This document shows positions 29,752-42,905 of a DNA stretch of 50,000 nt, piece by piece; the stretch's first letter is position 1, and every line of letters begins with the position of its first letter. The translations under genes were made by a program, and so were the position numbers. Source of the DNA: Neocallimastix lanati (nom. inval.). Lineage: Eukaryota; Neocallimastigomycota; Neocallimastigomycetes; Neocallimastigales; Neocallimastigaceae. Below the pieces are notes generated by a model, which searched no databases, had not been told where the DNA came from, and saw only the letters and a program-made list of their open reading frames with translations. The stretch covers positions 912,501 through 962,500 of the forward strand of contig JACVTC010000004.1 in NCBI GenBank assembly GCA_016946835.1, read 5' to 3'.

Positions 29752-32700
29752 ATGGATTCCTCTAACAAAAATAACATTTCAAATAATATATTACAACATG
29801 AAAATTTAAAAGCGGATTTTTTTCAAATCCAAAAAGGAAAGAATTTTTCAACAGGAAATTTATATACTTTAAATAGTATTAATGATTCTAATGAAAATAG
29901 TACAAATAGTATGGATAATGAATTTAGTTTTAATGATGATATCAATTCTTTATCAAGTTATGAAGTGGAATTTGTAAATTCAGTAAATAACAATGATAGT
30001 AATAAGGATAATGGTATAAATCAACCTTCACCTCAAAATGATTCTAATATTGGGATAATTTTAAATGATTCAAGTATTAGTTCTTATGAAAACCAGAATA
30101 ATGAAACTGAAAGTATTACCTCTTTTGAAAGAGAAAAGCTTCAAAATCGAATAAAGAATGTTTCCTTAAATAATATTAATAATAATAATTCAACTATTCA
30201 AAATAATACTCTCATTAAAAATAATAATACAAGCCATAATAATAATAATATAAATCAATTAAATAATGAAAATATTGATAATAATTCATCATTATTAAGG
30301 AAAAATAATTTAATTCCCCAAGAATTGAAAGGAATAACTAGTTCTTATTCCTCACTTCTTTATAATGAATTGACAAGACCAGCTAGGAGTCATCAAAACG
30401 ATAATTTAGATAATTTAGATAATTTAGATAATTTAGATAGTCCACCCTCTTCATTTTCTTTAGCTTCTTTGTCAACCCTTACTTCTTCACAATCTCCAGA
30501 ATCATCATTAGAAACTTCAAAACAATCCATAAATCAAATTAATAATAAAATAACTTCACTGACAACATCTAATAATATCCTTACATCATCTATGTCAATC
30601 AATGCGAATACGAAATCAAATCAAATAATTTCAAATAAAGAAAATAAACAAGGTAAGAAATAATAAAAAGAATTAAAATAATAAAAAATTAAAATGATAA
30701 AATATATATATATATTGGATTATATTATATTATTGTGTTATATTCTATTTTCTTGAATAATATATATACAAAGTATTTCATATTCTTTAATTCCTTAATT
30801 ATAATTAATAATATATTTACTTTTTATAATTGTTTCTTTTATGTACTTTTTATTTTTTTTATCTTTTTATTTTTTATTTTATCATTTATTTATTTATTTT
30901 TTATTTAATATTATTTATTTTATTTTTAAATAAAATTATTATTAATTATTATATTTTATAACAAATTATTCATTTTGTTTATCTCATTTTGAATAATAAT
31001 AATAATTATTTAGAAAATGAAGAAGAAAAGATGAAAGAAAAAGAAAAAGTAAAGAAAAAAGAAAAAGAAGAAAATAAAAAAGAAGAAAAAGAAGAAAAAG
31101 AAAAAAAAGAAGACAATAATGATAATGATAATGATAATGATGATAATGATAATGATAATGATAATGATAATGATAATGATAGTGATAATGATAATGATAG
31201 TGATAATGATAATGATAATGATAATGATAGTGATAATGATAATGATAATGATAATGATAATGATAATGATAATGATAATGATAATGAAAAACAAAAACAA
31301 TTAACAATTGTAAATGATAATAATAATGATGATGATAATGCCTTAACAATTAAAGAATTAGATGGATTTCATCGATGGATACTTTGTTTTTGTATAGTAA
31401 ACTTTGATTTAGAAGTAGGTCAAGCATTGGAATATGTATATCCACCTACGGATTTAACAGAAGAAGAAAAGAAAAATGTTAGTTTTTCAGCATTTCCTGA
31501 TTCTAACTCTTCATCTCATAAAGGAAATTCTCTTTTTTGTTTTAGAATGAAATCTGGTCCAAGTACAGAAAAATTATATCATCGTCAACATCATTTTTCA
31601 CCAGTAACTCGTATGAAAAAGGATGATCAACGTTTCAACAAACAATCATTAAATGATTTAAATAAATATCAAAAAGATTTAAAAATTGATATGGATGGTT
31701 ATATCTATGGTTATGTTTTCTTTAGGCAACAAAAGGATCCAACAAATAAAAGAGGTTATTTTCAAAAATCATTTGTTCTTCTTTCTCCTCATCCTTTCAA
31801 AGGATTATTTATGAAAATTGTAGAAAAATTAGGTTTTCTCTATTTTAGTTCTTTAAAAATTGGTAAAAGTATAGAAGATGAAATCTTAATTCAAAAGCGA
31901 CAAAAAATATTTAAGATGGCTATTGCTTTTATCAATAAATGGCCCAATCCACCAAGTATTTTAAATGATCGTTACTTCTTCATTCGATCCAATTCAATAA
32001 AACAAACACCTCCTAATATTATACTTTCTTTCCCTTTCTTTAAAAGTATATATCCTATCATGTTTGCACCTGCCAGTCATTACCCTCAATTTTTCAATAC
32101 AAATACAAATTCTCAAAATATGAAGTAAGTTTTTTTTTTTTTTTTATTATTATTATTATATATATATATTTATTTATTTTTATTTATATAAAATAGAATT
32201 AATTGATATATATTGGAATATTTATTAATATTTATTTATACTTAAATTTCAATTTTTTATATTTACTTTTTTTATATTTACTTTATTATTATTATTATTA
32301 TTTTTATCTATCTCTTTATCTATCTATCTCTTTACTTATATATATTATATATTTATCTATTTACATATTTTATTTATATACGTATTTATTTATTTATTTA
32401 TTTATAATAATAATAATAAATAAATAATTAATTAATTAAAAAAAAAATAAAAAAATAAAAATAAAAAAAATTTAAAAATAAATAAATGAATAAATAAATA
32501 AATTATTAGTTCACAAGATAAGTCATCAAAAATAACAATACATCAAGAAATGCCTGTTTGTCCGGGAAGAATATATGAAATATTTCGTCAATCTATAGGA
32601 GATGCTTGGCAAGTATGGGAAATGATGATTCTAGGTGAACCCATCTTAGTATTAGGTGATACCCCAAGAAGTTGTAGTGAAACCATTTATGCCCTTATCG

Positions 32701-34988
32701 AATTAATTAAACCTGTACCCTATGGTGGTGATTTTCGTCCCTATTTTACAATTCAAGATTCCGATTTTAAAAATGTTATAAAGAGAGAAACTACTCTTCC
32801 TAATATTATTATTGGTACGACAAATCCAGTATTTAGTAAGGCCCTTGATCATTGGCCAAATATGATCTATGTACGGCGTAAACCTTGTAGTAATTCTATG
32901 ATTAATAATGATACAACAGGCCAACAACCTATTGGAGTTGGTAAACCTATTAAGAAAGAAAATCAAAGTATTGTTTCAACTATTTGGACTTCACTTTTAC
33001 CTTCCTCTTCTTCTTCTAGAACAGAAATGTCTACTTCCTCATCCCTTAAAAACTTTGCAAATCTTTTCCCAATACCAAATTTGGGTTCATCTTCTAGTAT
33101 AAATAATTTGGCTCCCACTTCTTCTATTTCAACCAACTCAAATACCTCATCTCTTTCAAATTCATTACAACCCAGTATAAATAATATAAACTCTAATTCC
33201 TCCCTTAAACCATCTAGCAATGTTAATTCAGATAATGCTAATACTATTACTGGGTCAACCTCTTCCTCTTCTAAGAAAAATAATAATAGTGGTGTATCAG
33301 GATTTAATTGGTCATCTTTACTTAATGGTTCATCGACTAATCCCATAAAGCATTCTAGTAGTCATGATATTACTACGTTTACTACTGAGGAAGGTAGATC
33401 ATCTCAAGTAAATAGTACTACTACTAATAATTCCAAGCGTAATTCTTTCTTTGCTTCCCTTTCTCTTAAAAAGAGTAATGAATCATTATTATCTACACCG
33501 AAAGCAAGTGATAGTATAACCCCTGCTACCTCTAATTCTTCCTCCTCTACATTACATGAAGTCAACTCATTAACTCCAGCAGTTTCTTCTGGTAATCTGT
33601 TAAAAAATGAAGAAGATGCTAAACCTTCCATGCCCACCTCAATTCAACCATCCCCGCCAGGAAAGACGAACATTGAATGTGTTGAAAAAATTATTACTAA
33701 ACATAAATCCTATTTCCATAAGGATAAATTGGTGATAAAAAAAATTACTGAAGCAGCCTTAATGGGTTACTCTCTCGATATCATTAATAATATGCTTAGA
33801 CGTCATTTTGTAGAACTTTCTGAAAAATTCTTACAACCTTTAGACTACTATTTTGATAAAGAAGTTATCTATAATGTTCGTCTAATGAAATTTTCAGATT
33901 TACGATTCTCGCCTCAAATAGAAAATTTCAATAGAGAGGCCTTCTTAAAAATTATAATGGATACTAGTCCTATTTTCCCATTAAAGTGTAAACGTACTCT
34001 CATCGAATTCTATCGTGTTTTCATTAAATCTCCAAATTTTTCTTTATGGTTCCTTCTCCGTATTTGTAATGCCTTACGTGAATGGCGTCGTCGTTATTTC
34101 TATGTTATGTGTGAAGGAGATCTTCGTTATTGGATAAAAACAGGAAGAACTAGATTCTATGATGATAATAATAAAAATTCAAATTTAAATTCAAATAATA
34201 ATATTAATAATAGCAGTAATAATAATAATAATAACAATAACAATAATAGTAATAGTAATAATAATAGTAATAAAACTACCAACTCTATATCATTATCAAC
34301 TATTCCCAATCAAACAATAATTAGTCCAATTAACCTTAAAAGTCCAGAGATTTTAAAACCAAAACGTACTAATAATACTTTTGATACCTCATCTATTGAT
34401 CATCTTAAAAATAAAGAAAGGAATATTCGATTACCAAAACTTATTGAAATAGTAGAACTTTTAATGCGTTATCGAGATGAATTATATCATTATGAAGGAC
34501 TTTTTGTTGATAAAAATGTAGATTTAACCAGTTTTTCATCAGAAATATTAAATAAAAAATCTGGAATAGGAAGGACAGATTTTAATGAAAATCAAGAATC
34601 AAATAGGAATTATTCTTCATCTACTTCTCCTCCCTTTTCTCATCATCATCATCTATCCACAGAATTTTATCAAATGAGAAGAGTTTTTTCCAATTCTGTA
34701 GATTCTACTCCAAACAATTCAAAAATGAATATTAATATCAATACAAATACTGAACCAAATGCAAATACGAATGAAACTATAAATACAAATATAAGCAATT
34801 CCAAAGATAGTATTTCCTCTGTTACCTCTAATTCTTTAAGTCAAGAAGATAATATCATAAAAGAAAATAGAAAAGAAAAAGATTCTAATAATTCTCAACC
34901 CTCCTTAAATAAAACTTTCCATTCAAAGGATACCCAAAATACCAATACTAATTCCAATACCAATAGCACTAACAACAACAACAACACC

Positions 34989-35025
<37 letters not shown>

Positions 35026-35489
35026 GTTATGACACTTCCACTTCTAAAAATAAATCAAAATCTGGTATTTCCATACTAATAGAAGAAATTACCCTACAAG
35101 ATTTAGAAGAAGAAGAAGAAGAAGAAGAATTAGAAGAAAATCAAGAGATAACAACAGCCTCATCAACCTCAGCCTCAACAACAAAAGTAAAAACAAAAAT
35201 GAAAATGAAAATTATTAACACATCTGAATTAATTCAACGTATATTCGACCATCCCGAGATTGAGAAATTCAAAAAACGAAAAAGTCGACACCGACATATT
35301 AATCTTCCCATACCACTTTCATGTCCCACGCCCAAATCCACACGATTCTATGAAAATATCAATTCTATGGATGATTTGATTCTACCGACACGTGAACAAT
35401 ATGACCGATTGAAGCAGCAATATCAAGTACTCTGGATGGCCTTTTCAGAGAATGTTCGTCTGATGATTGAGGAACAACTAAGAAATTAA
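29752..35489 (+). CDS. DENND6 (FAM116)-type DENN-domain protein, three exons
   Basis: Exons 29752-30652, 31014-32124, 32510-35489 (GT-AG, phases agree) give 1663 residues; animal DENND6 has about 600. Residues 1-300 are Asn/Ser-rich; a (DN)n acidic run follows near 335-395. The conserved region starts at 419 with FHRWILCFCIVNFDLEVGQA, EYVYPP and FPDSNSS, then YGYVFFRQQKDPTNKRGYFQ: the N-terminal (u)DENN part. The central DENN starts near 685: WEMMILGEPILVLGDTPRSC, DFRPYFTIQDSDFKN, ILG-like IIGTTNPVFSK. A ~270-residue Ser-rich insert separates this from the C-terminal part (from ~1060; RRHFVELSEKFLQPLDYYFD, FYRVFIKSPNFSLWF near 1170). A last disordered segment has Asn and Glu runs. DENND6 proteins are exchange factors for endosomal Rabs (Rab14 in animals), so a role in membrane traffic is inferred. 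The expansions fall between the conserved blocks, not within them. Confidence 0.93.
31115..31285 (+). repeat. In-frame (GATAAT)n hexamer repeat encoding Asp-Asn
   Basis: About 28 hexamer units inside exon 2 of the DENN gene, encoding alternating Asp-Asn with a few Asp-Ser variants (GATAGT). The overlapping His-Tyr and Ile frames on the other strand and in other frames are shadows of this repeat. It stays in frame throughout. Confidence 0.96.
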
Positions 35490-35640
35490 GAAGAAATAAA
35501 TAATATAAATTAAAAAATTATAAATATATATATATATAAAAATAAAAAAAAAAAAAATAAAAAAAAAAAAAAAAGTGCTAAAAAAAAAAATAAAATAAAA
35601 TAAAGTATGAAAGAAAATATAAAAGAAAAATTAATTTATA

Positions 35641-35765
35641 AAAACAAAACAGAACAGAACAAAAACAAAAATAAAAACAAAACAAAACAAAACAAAACAG
35701 AACAGAACAGAACAAAAACAAAAGCAAAACAAAACAAAACAAAACAAAACAGAACAGAACAAAAA

Positions 35766-35766
<1 letters not shown>
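35641..35766. repeat. (AAAAC)n / (AACAG)n pentamer repeat
   Basis: A pentanucleotide array mixing AAAAC and AACAG units, directly after the DENN gene. It is followed by an A run of about 44 bases (35768-35811). Confidence 0.9.
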
Positions 35767-35814
<48 letters not shown>

Positions 35815-35927
35815 AAAAAATTAAAAAATTATATAATAAATAATATTAATATATAAATATATATAATTTTTTTTTTTTTTTATTTATTTATTAAACATGA
35901 TAGAAATAAATTTAAATAAAAATTAAA

Positions 35928-35960
<33 letters not shown>

Positions 35961-36330
35961 AAAATAAAAATAATATTTTAATATTTATCCATAAATAAAT
36001 TAATTATTAATTTTATTATAATTAATAATAACTATGAAACAAAAAAATAATAATAATAAATAAATAAAAAATAAAAAATAATAGAAATTAAAATTTTCTT
36101 TTATAAAATGTATATAATATATATAAAAATAATACTATTCGAAAAATTGATTAAAAAAAAAATTTTTTATAAAAAAAAAATATATATATATATATAATAA
36201 TAATAAATATATATATATTTATATATAAAATAAAATAAAATAAAAAAATAAAAAAAAAATTTGGTGTATTTTGACATTAAAAAAAAAAAAAAAAAAAAAA
36301 AAAATTATTGTTATATAATCTTTTTTCTAT

Positions 36331-37003
36331 TTTTATTTTATTTTATTTTATTTTATTTTATTTTATTTTATTCAATCTGTACTTTATATTAATATTCTAC
36401 TATTTATTTTATTTTATTTTATTTTATTTTATTTTATTTTATTTTATTTTATTTTATTTTATTTTATTTTATTTTATTTTATTTTATTTTATTTTATTTT
36501 ATTTTATTTTATTTTATTTTATTTTATTTTATTTTATTTTATTTTATTCAATCTGTACTTTATATTAATATTCTACTATTTATTTTATTTTATTTTATTT
36601 TATTTTATTTTATTTTATTTTATTTTATTTTATTTTATTTTATTTTATTTTATTTTATTTTATTTTATTTTATTTTATTTTATTTTATTTTATTTTATTT
36701 TATTTTATTTTATTTTATTCAATCTGTACTTTATATTAATATTCTACTATTTATTTTATTTTATTTTATTTTATTTTATTTTATTTTATTTTATTTTATT
36801 TTATTTTATTTTATTTTATTTTATTTTATTCAATCTGTACTTTATATTAATATTCTACTATTTATTTTATTTTATTTTATTTTATTTTATTTTATTTTAT
36901 TTTATTTTATTTTATTTTATTTTATTTTATTTTATTTTATTTTATTTTATTTTATTTTATTTTATTTTATTTTATTTTATTTTATTTTATTTTATTTTAT
37001 TTT
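36331..37003. repeat. Higher-order (TTTTA)n array with four identical islands
   Basis: A pentamer TTTTA array is broken four times by the same island, which begins CAATCTGTACTTTATATTAA and continues ATATTCTACTATTTA. The islands start at 36373, 36549, 36720 and 36831. The spacings 176, 171 and 111 differ by multiples of five, so the copies differ by whole TTTTA units. Confidence 0.97.
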
Positions 37004-37125
37004 TACTCAATACTAACCTATTCTAATTTTATATATAGCTATAGACATAAAAAAATAATATATAATTCACAAAATTTTTATTTTTAACTGAATCATTTTT
37101 CATCTTTATACCATATATATAATAT

Positions 37126-37187
37126 AAAAATGTTCATTAATAAATATAAAAAAAAATTTTTTTTCTATATTTATTAATGAACATTTT

Positions 37188-37188
<1 letters not shown>
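37126..37188. repeat. 63-bp palindrome (hairpin) with an A8/T8 centre
   Basis: Arms 37126-37148 and 37166-37188 are exact 23-bp reverse complements (core TGTTCATTAATAAATATA). The 17-base spacer is A8, T8 and one C, so the whole element folds into about 31 base pairs with a single bulged C. A (TTTA)n tract follows directly, to about 37250. Confidence 0.95.
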
Positions 37189-37246
<58 letters not shown>

Positions 37247-37719
37247 CTTACTTATTTTTATTTAAAAAAAAATAAAAATTAAAAAGTTTTTAAAGTATTA
37301 TTAATAGATCAATTTTTTAAAATTTTAATTTTTTTTTTATTCATTAACCAAAAAAAAAAATTACAAAAAAGTAGTAAAAAAAAAAAAAAAAGGTAAATAA
37401 AATTTAAATTTATTTTCTCTTTATTTGTATATTCGCTTTGTTAATTTCTTTTTTTAATTTATTCCTTTAATATTTTTCATTTAATATCAATATCGCTTTT
37501 ATTTTATTTTTATGTTGAGTTATAGATAAAAAATAGACTTTAAATATTTTAATTTTTTTTTTTTAAATAAAAAAAAATAGTTTTTTATAACAATTATAAA
37601 AGTATAGTGATTACCATAATTCCATAATTATTTATTAATTATTATTTATTATTTATTATTTATTATTTATTATTTATTGTTTTTTTTTTCTCTGGTAATA
37701 GTAAAAATAATTTTTTTTA

Positions 37720-37753
<34 letters not shown>

Positions 37754-37954
37754 TTTTTTCATATTAAATCTATCTTATAATATAAATGAATACAAAATGA
37801 ATGAATTAATAATAATTTAAAAAAAAAAAAAATTAAAATGCACCAAAAGAAGCCGCACATGATGAATGTAAATTTTTTTTTATAAAAAAATAAATTTATC
37901 TTTTTTAATTATAAATTATTTGATTATTTGATATTTTATAAGATTACAGTCATT

Positions 37955-37965
<11 letters not shown>

Positions 37966-38016
<51 letters not shown>
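37966..38016. repeat. (ATT)n microsatellite, about 17 copies
   Basis: An uninterrupted ATT trimer run. Confidence 0.95.
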
Positions 38017-39910
38017 GTATAAATTATTAATATTAATAATAAATAAATATAAAAATTAAAAAATTAGTACAAATATATATTAATCAATAGCTATATCATA
38101 ATTAAATAATATTTAAGAATGATAATCATCCATTAAGGGGAAATAATATTTATTTATATATTTTTTATGGATAATTACTTTGTTAAATGAAAAAAAAATT
38201 ATGTGAAGAAAAATTTAATAAATATAACAAATTTTATTTAGATAATAAATATGTATTAATAGAATTAATAATAAACAATTAATTATTAAATCATAAATAA
38301 GTATTAAATAAATAAGTAAAAAAATAAAAGAAAAAAAAAAGTCTCTCTTTATCGTTGATTTCTTTATATATTCATTATTTTATTAATATTAATATACAAA
38401 AGTAATAAAAATAATATGAATAAATTTTCCTTTTTTTGACTCCTACAAAAAAAAATTTTCTCCTATTAATGATCAAACTTATTGAGTCTTCGATCCGTTT
38501 AGTGTAACCTTATTCCTACAATCATTTTAAATCTATCAATTTGATTTTAAAACACATTGGAAGACCAACACCTTAATTTTTTTTTCATTAAAATTCATAT
38601 TGTTTATGTTATTATTGTTTTAATTGCAAATAAATAAATAATGATGATGATGGCATAATTGTTACTATTGAAAAATATTAGTAAATAATAAAAAAAATTA
38701 AAAAAAAAAAAAAAAAAAGAATAATAATAATAATAATAAAATGTAAATATATATATAAATGTAAAATATTTTAAATAAAGATAGTGTTTTTTTTTCCACT
38801 TCATCCGGTAAATACAATAAAATAAATTAGAATTATCTATTTTTATACATATTAAAAAAATTTTTTTTTTCATTCCTTATAAATTTTAAATAGCCTTTTT
38901 TTTAATTATTATTATATAATAAAAGATTTTTATTATATATATATTATTTTTTATATTATTCAGCATAATTATTATTATAAATATTTTTTTGAATATTTTT
39001 TTGATATTTTATTATTGTATAACCAAATAGAATAAACTATATTGATATTAAATAAAAGAAAAAAAAAATTAAAAAATGATAAAATAGAATAAAATAATTT
39101 TCATATATAATTATATTTTTTATTATATCAATATATACTTTGTACGTGTGTATTTGTGAATAATGAATAAATAATGATACTTCTGAATTATATTATTTTT
39201 AAAATGGTTCAAACTATAAAATATTAATAAGAAAATATATAAATTATATCTATTTTCTTTTAAACTAATCAATCAATATTCTTAATTTTTTTAATTAATT
39301 GTTATAACTATATTCAGAAATAATTCCATATAATAATCTATACTAATAGCAATATATTTATTATTCATTAATGTAATGCAATATTTTTATTTTATTTTAT
39401 TTTTTCTTTATATCATTCCATTTAATAAATCATAAAGCTTAGAAATTATCAGTTAAAAAGAAAAAAGTAATGTTTAAAAAAAATAAAAAAATTTAATAAA
39501 AAGATTTTTTTCACTTTATTACCAATTAAAAAGTTAATTTAGCTTCATTTCAACAAATCATAAAATTAATTAATTTTTAATTTATATAATATCAACATCA
39601 CATAATTTATTTATTTATGTTTATACATTCATTTATAATTACAAAATTGAAAAAAAAAATAATTTTTGGTACGGAAAACATAAAAAAATTAAATAAAAAA
39701 AATTATAAAATTAATTAATAAAATAAAAATTAATAATTAATAATTAATAAACAAAAGATTATTAATATTATAAAAAAAATAAATATATATATATAATATT
39801 TATAGCTACTATGTTAAAGTATAGAAAAAGAAATATAAAATATAAAATATTAAATATTAAAAATAAAATATAAAAAAATATTAAAAATTAAAAATATAAT
39901 ATAAACATAT

Positions 39911-40110
39911 AAAATATATAAAATATAAAATATAAAATATAAAATATAAAATATAAAATATAAAATATAAAATATAAAATATAAAATATAAAACATAAAA
40001 TATAAAATATAAAATATAAAATATAAAATATAAAATATAAAATATAAAATTATTAAATATAAAATATAAAATATAAAATATAAAATATTAAATATTAAAT
40101 ATAAAATATT
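39911..40110. repeat. (AAAATAT)n heptamer array
   Basis: A period-7 array of AAAATAT with a few variants (ACATAAAAT near 40000; ATTAAAT units from 40048 on). Its reverse complement forms a second, shorter array at 42846-42905. Confidence 0.93.
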
Positions 40111-40573
40111 AAATATTATTAATAATATTTATGTAATTTAAAGTTTAAATATAAAATTGATGATTAAAATGTAACGTTATAATTGAAAAAAGAAAAAAGA
40201 TAAAATTATATTATTTATATTTAGAATATATATTTCCAATAAAAATAATATATTATTTATTATATAAGATTCTATTGTATTTTATATTTTCAGGATTATA
40301 CAAGTTGAATATAGAATAGCAAAATTTGATATTCAATCTATATATATATAGATTGGATATAAATTAATATATATTGTAATATATTATTATATATATTTTC
40401 TATATTGAACATTTTATTCATTCAAAAGCATACAAAGAATTGTATCTCCTGTATATTATGGAAATGTGTTTATATTTTTGGGGAGGATTTGTATTATTTG
40501 TACTTGCCATGGCAGATGGATCAAAAAATTTTAAATTTACATAGTTCACAAATAAAAAGTAATTATATATTTT

Positions 40574-41534
40574 TTATTATTTATTATTTATTATTTATTA
40601 TTTATTATTTATTATTTATCATTTATTATTTATTATTTATTATTTATTATTTATTATTTATTATTTATTATTTATTATTTATTATTTATTATTTATTATT
40701 TATTATTTATTATTTATTATTTATTATTTATTATTTATTATTTATTATTTATTATTTATTATTTATTATTTATTATTTATTATTTATTATTTATTATTTA
40801 TTATTTATTACTTATTATTTATTATTTATTATTTATTATTTATTATTTATTATTTATTATTTATTATTTATTATTTATTATTTATTATTCAATTATTTAT
40901 TATTTATTATTTATAATTTATTTATTATTTATTATTTATTATTTATTATTTATTCAATTATTTATTATTTATTATTTATAATTTATTTATTATTTATTAT
41001 TTATTTAATTATTTATTATTTATTATTCAATTATTTATTATTTATTATTTATTATTTATTATTTATTATTTATTATTTATTATTTATTATTTATTATTTA
41101 TTATTTATTATTTATTATTTATTATTTATTATTTATTATTAATTATTTAGTATTTATTATTTATTATTAATTATTTATTATTTATTATTTATTATTTATT
41201 ATTTATTATTTATTATTTATTATTTATTATTTATTATTTATTATTTATTATTTATTATTTATTATTTATTATTTATTATTTATTATTTAATTATTTATTA
41301 TTTATTATTTATTATTTATTATTTATTATTTATTATTTATTATTTATTATTTATTATTTATTACTTATTATTTATTATTTATTATTTATTATTTATTATT
41401 TATTATTTATTTAATTATTTATTATTTATTATTTATTTAATTATTATTTATTATTTATTAGTTATTAGTTATTAGTTATTTAATTATTATTTATTATTTA
41501 TTAGTTATTAGTTATTAGTTATTAGTTATTTATT
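40574..41534. repeat. (TTATTTA)n heptamer array, nearly 1 kb
   Basis: The longest array in the window, well over 100 units of TTATTTA, with scattered variants (TTATTCAA, TTATTTAATTA, TTACTTA) and a terminal block of TTAGTTA units (41458-41530). The Leu/Tyr/Ile-rich 245-residue frame at 40405-41142 is produced by this repeat. Confidence 0.97.
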
Positions 41535-42141
41535 TGTCAATTTAAGAAAAAAACTATGATTTATGTCTATAATTATAATTTATTTTATTATTATTAAAGT
41601 TACCTAAGTTTTTTTATATGATTAAAATATCTAACTTTTCAATTTACATATGAACTTAATAGTTTTTAATGTTCAATTAAAAATTACTTTTTAAATTTAT
41701 TTTATATTATTAATTATTATATCATAAAATAAAAATATTAGCAAAAATAAACTTTCAAATATTTAAAAACTAAAAAATTTAGATCAATATTTATTAAATA
41801 TATATTTATTTTTTCTATTTTTACCATTTTATTATATTGATAATATTTATTATTATTTATAGTATTCTATGTTTTAAAAAAATAAATATATATATAATAT
41901 AGATGACTTTAAGTAAATAAAGTTTTTAATAGTTTCATGAAAGGGTTAGACTATTTGAAATAGGTTATAAGTAAGAGTATTATAATTAATAAGAAAAAAA
42001 TTATTAAAAAAAAATAAAAATAAATATAAAACATGGACTAATTGATAGTAATATTAGTTTTTATTATTTGATAATTATATTACCAATATTTAAATAAAAA
42101 AATATTTATTTATATGTTTTTTTGGAGTATTAAACCATATA

Positions 42142-42182
42142 AACTGACCTTTTCTTATATGATATATAAGAAAAGGTCAGTT
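42142..42182. repeat. 41-bp perfect hairpin: 19-bp arms, 3-base loop
   Basis: The arm AACTGACCTTTTCTTATAT (42142-42160) and its exact reverse complement (42164-42182) flank the loop GAT. The arm contains GC-bearing sequence (CTGACC), so this is not a chance A/T palindrome. The function is unknown. Confidence 0.97.
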
Positions 42183-42845
42183 ATTATAACTATTAAATTA
42201 ATAATTAATATTTATATATTTAAATTTTTAAATCAATTTTTAAAGAATATTAATTTTTTATTAATGGAAAAATATTTAAAAGAAAAAAAATTAAAGGAAA
42301 AAATGTTTATTTTTTTATTATTTATTTATTATTTATTTATTTATTATATTGTTTATTTATTTTATTATTTATTTATATATTATTTATTTATTTAATATTT
42401 AATTTTAAATATTTTCTTTTTTGAATATACTAATATTAAATTATATATAATTAATTAATATATTATGAACTACTTTTAAAATATAATTACATATAATTTT
42501 CATTATAATTAAAACTTATAAAAACTATTTTTTGAGAAACAAATATATTAATAATATATAATTAATATATATATCATTTATAAAGGTACATATATAATAT
42601 AAAATTGATTTATTTAAATATTTAAATAGTACTATAAATTTAAACCCTTTAAAAAACGTGATTATATATACAATGGAATCAAAAAATTTAAATATATGAA
42701 TGTTTTTTGAATATTAAAATACATTCTGAACTACATTTTTAATAATATATTCTAAATAGTTTATGAATTATTAATAATAATTGTTAAAATACATTTTATT
42801 ATATTTTATATTTTATGAATAATTAATATTTTATATTTAATATTA

Positions 42846-42905
42846 TTTTATATTTTATATTTTATATTTTATATTTTATATTTTATATTTTATATTTTAT
42901 ATTTT
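42846..42905. repeat. (TTTTATA)n heptamer array
   Basis: About eight period-7 units. The motif is the complement of the AAAATAT array at 39911-40110, in opposite orientation and about 2.7 kb away. Confidence 0.93.

Noticed and set aside
30984-31349. 121-residue His-Tyr repeat frame on the minus strand
   Set aside because: It is the complement of the Asp-Asn hexamer repeat within the DENN gene, whose plus-strand frame continues into conserved domains.
32963-33346. 127-residue minus-strand frame rich in Glu and Leu
   Set aside because: It is a shadow of the Ser/Asn-rich segment of DENN exon 3, which is open and conserved on the plus strand.
35607-35816. 69-residue Lys/Asn/Gln-rich frame after the DENN gene
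   Set aside because: It is formed by the AAAAC/AACAG pentamer repeat and the following A run.
40405-41142. 245-residue open frame rich in Leu, Tyr and Ile
   Set aside because: Beyond its first ~50 codons it is only the period-7 TTATTTA array read in frame; seven-base units cycle through open codons without real coding signal.
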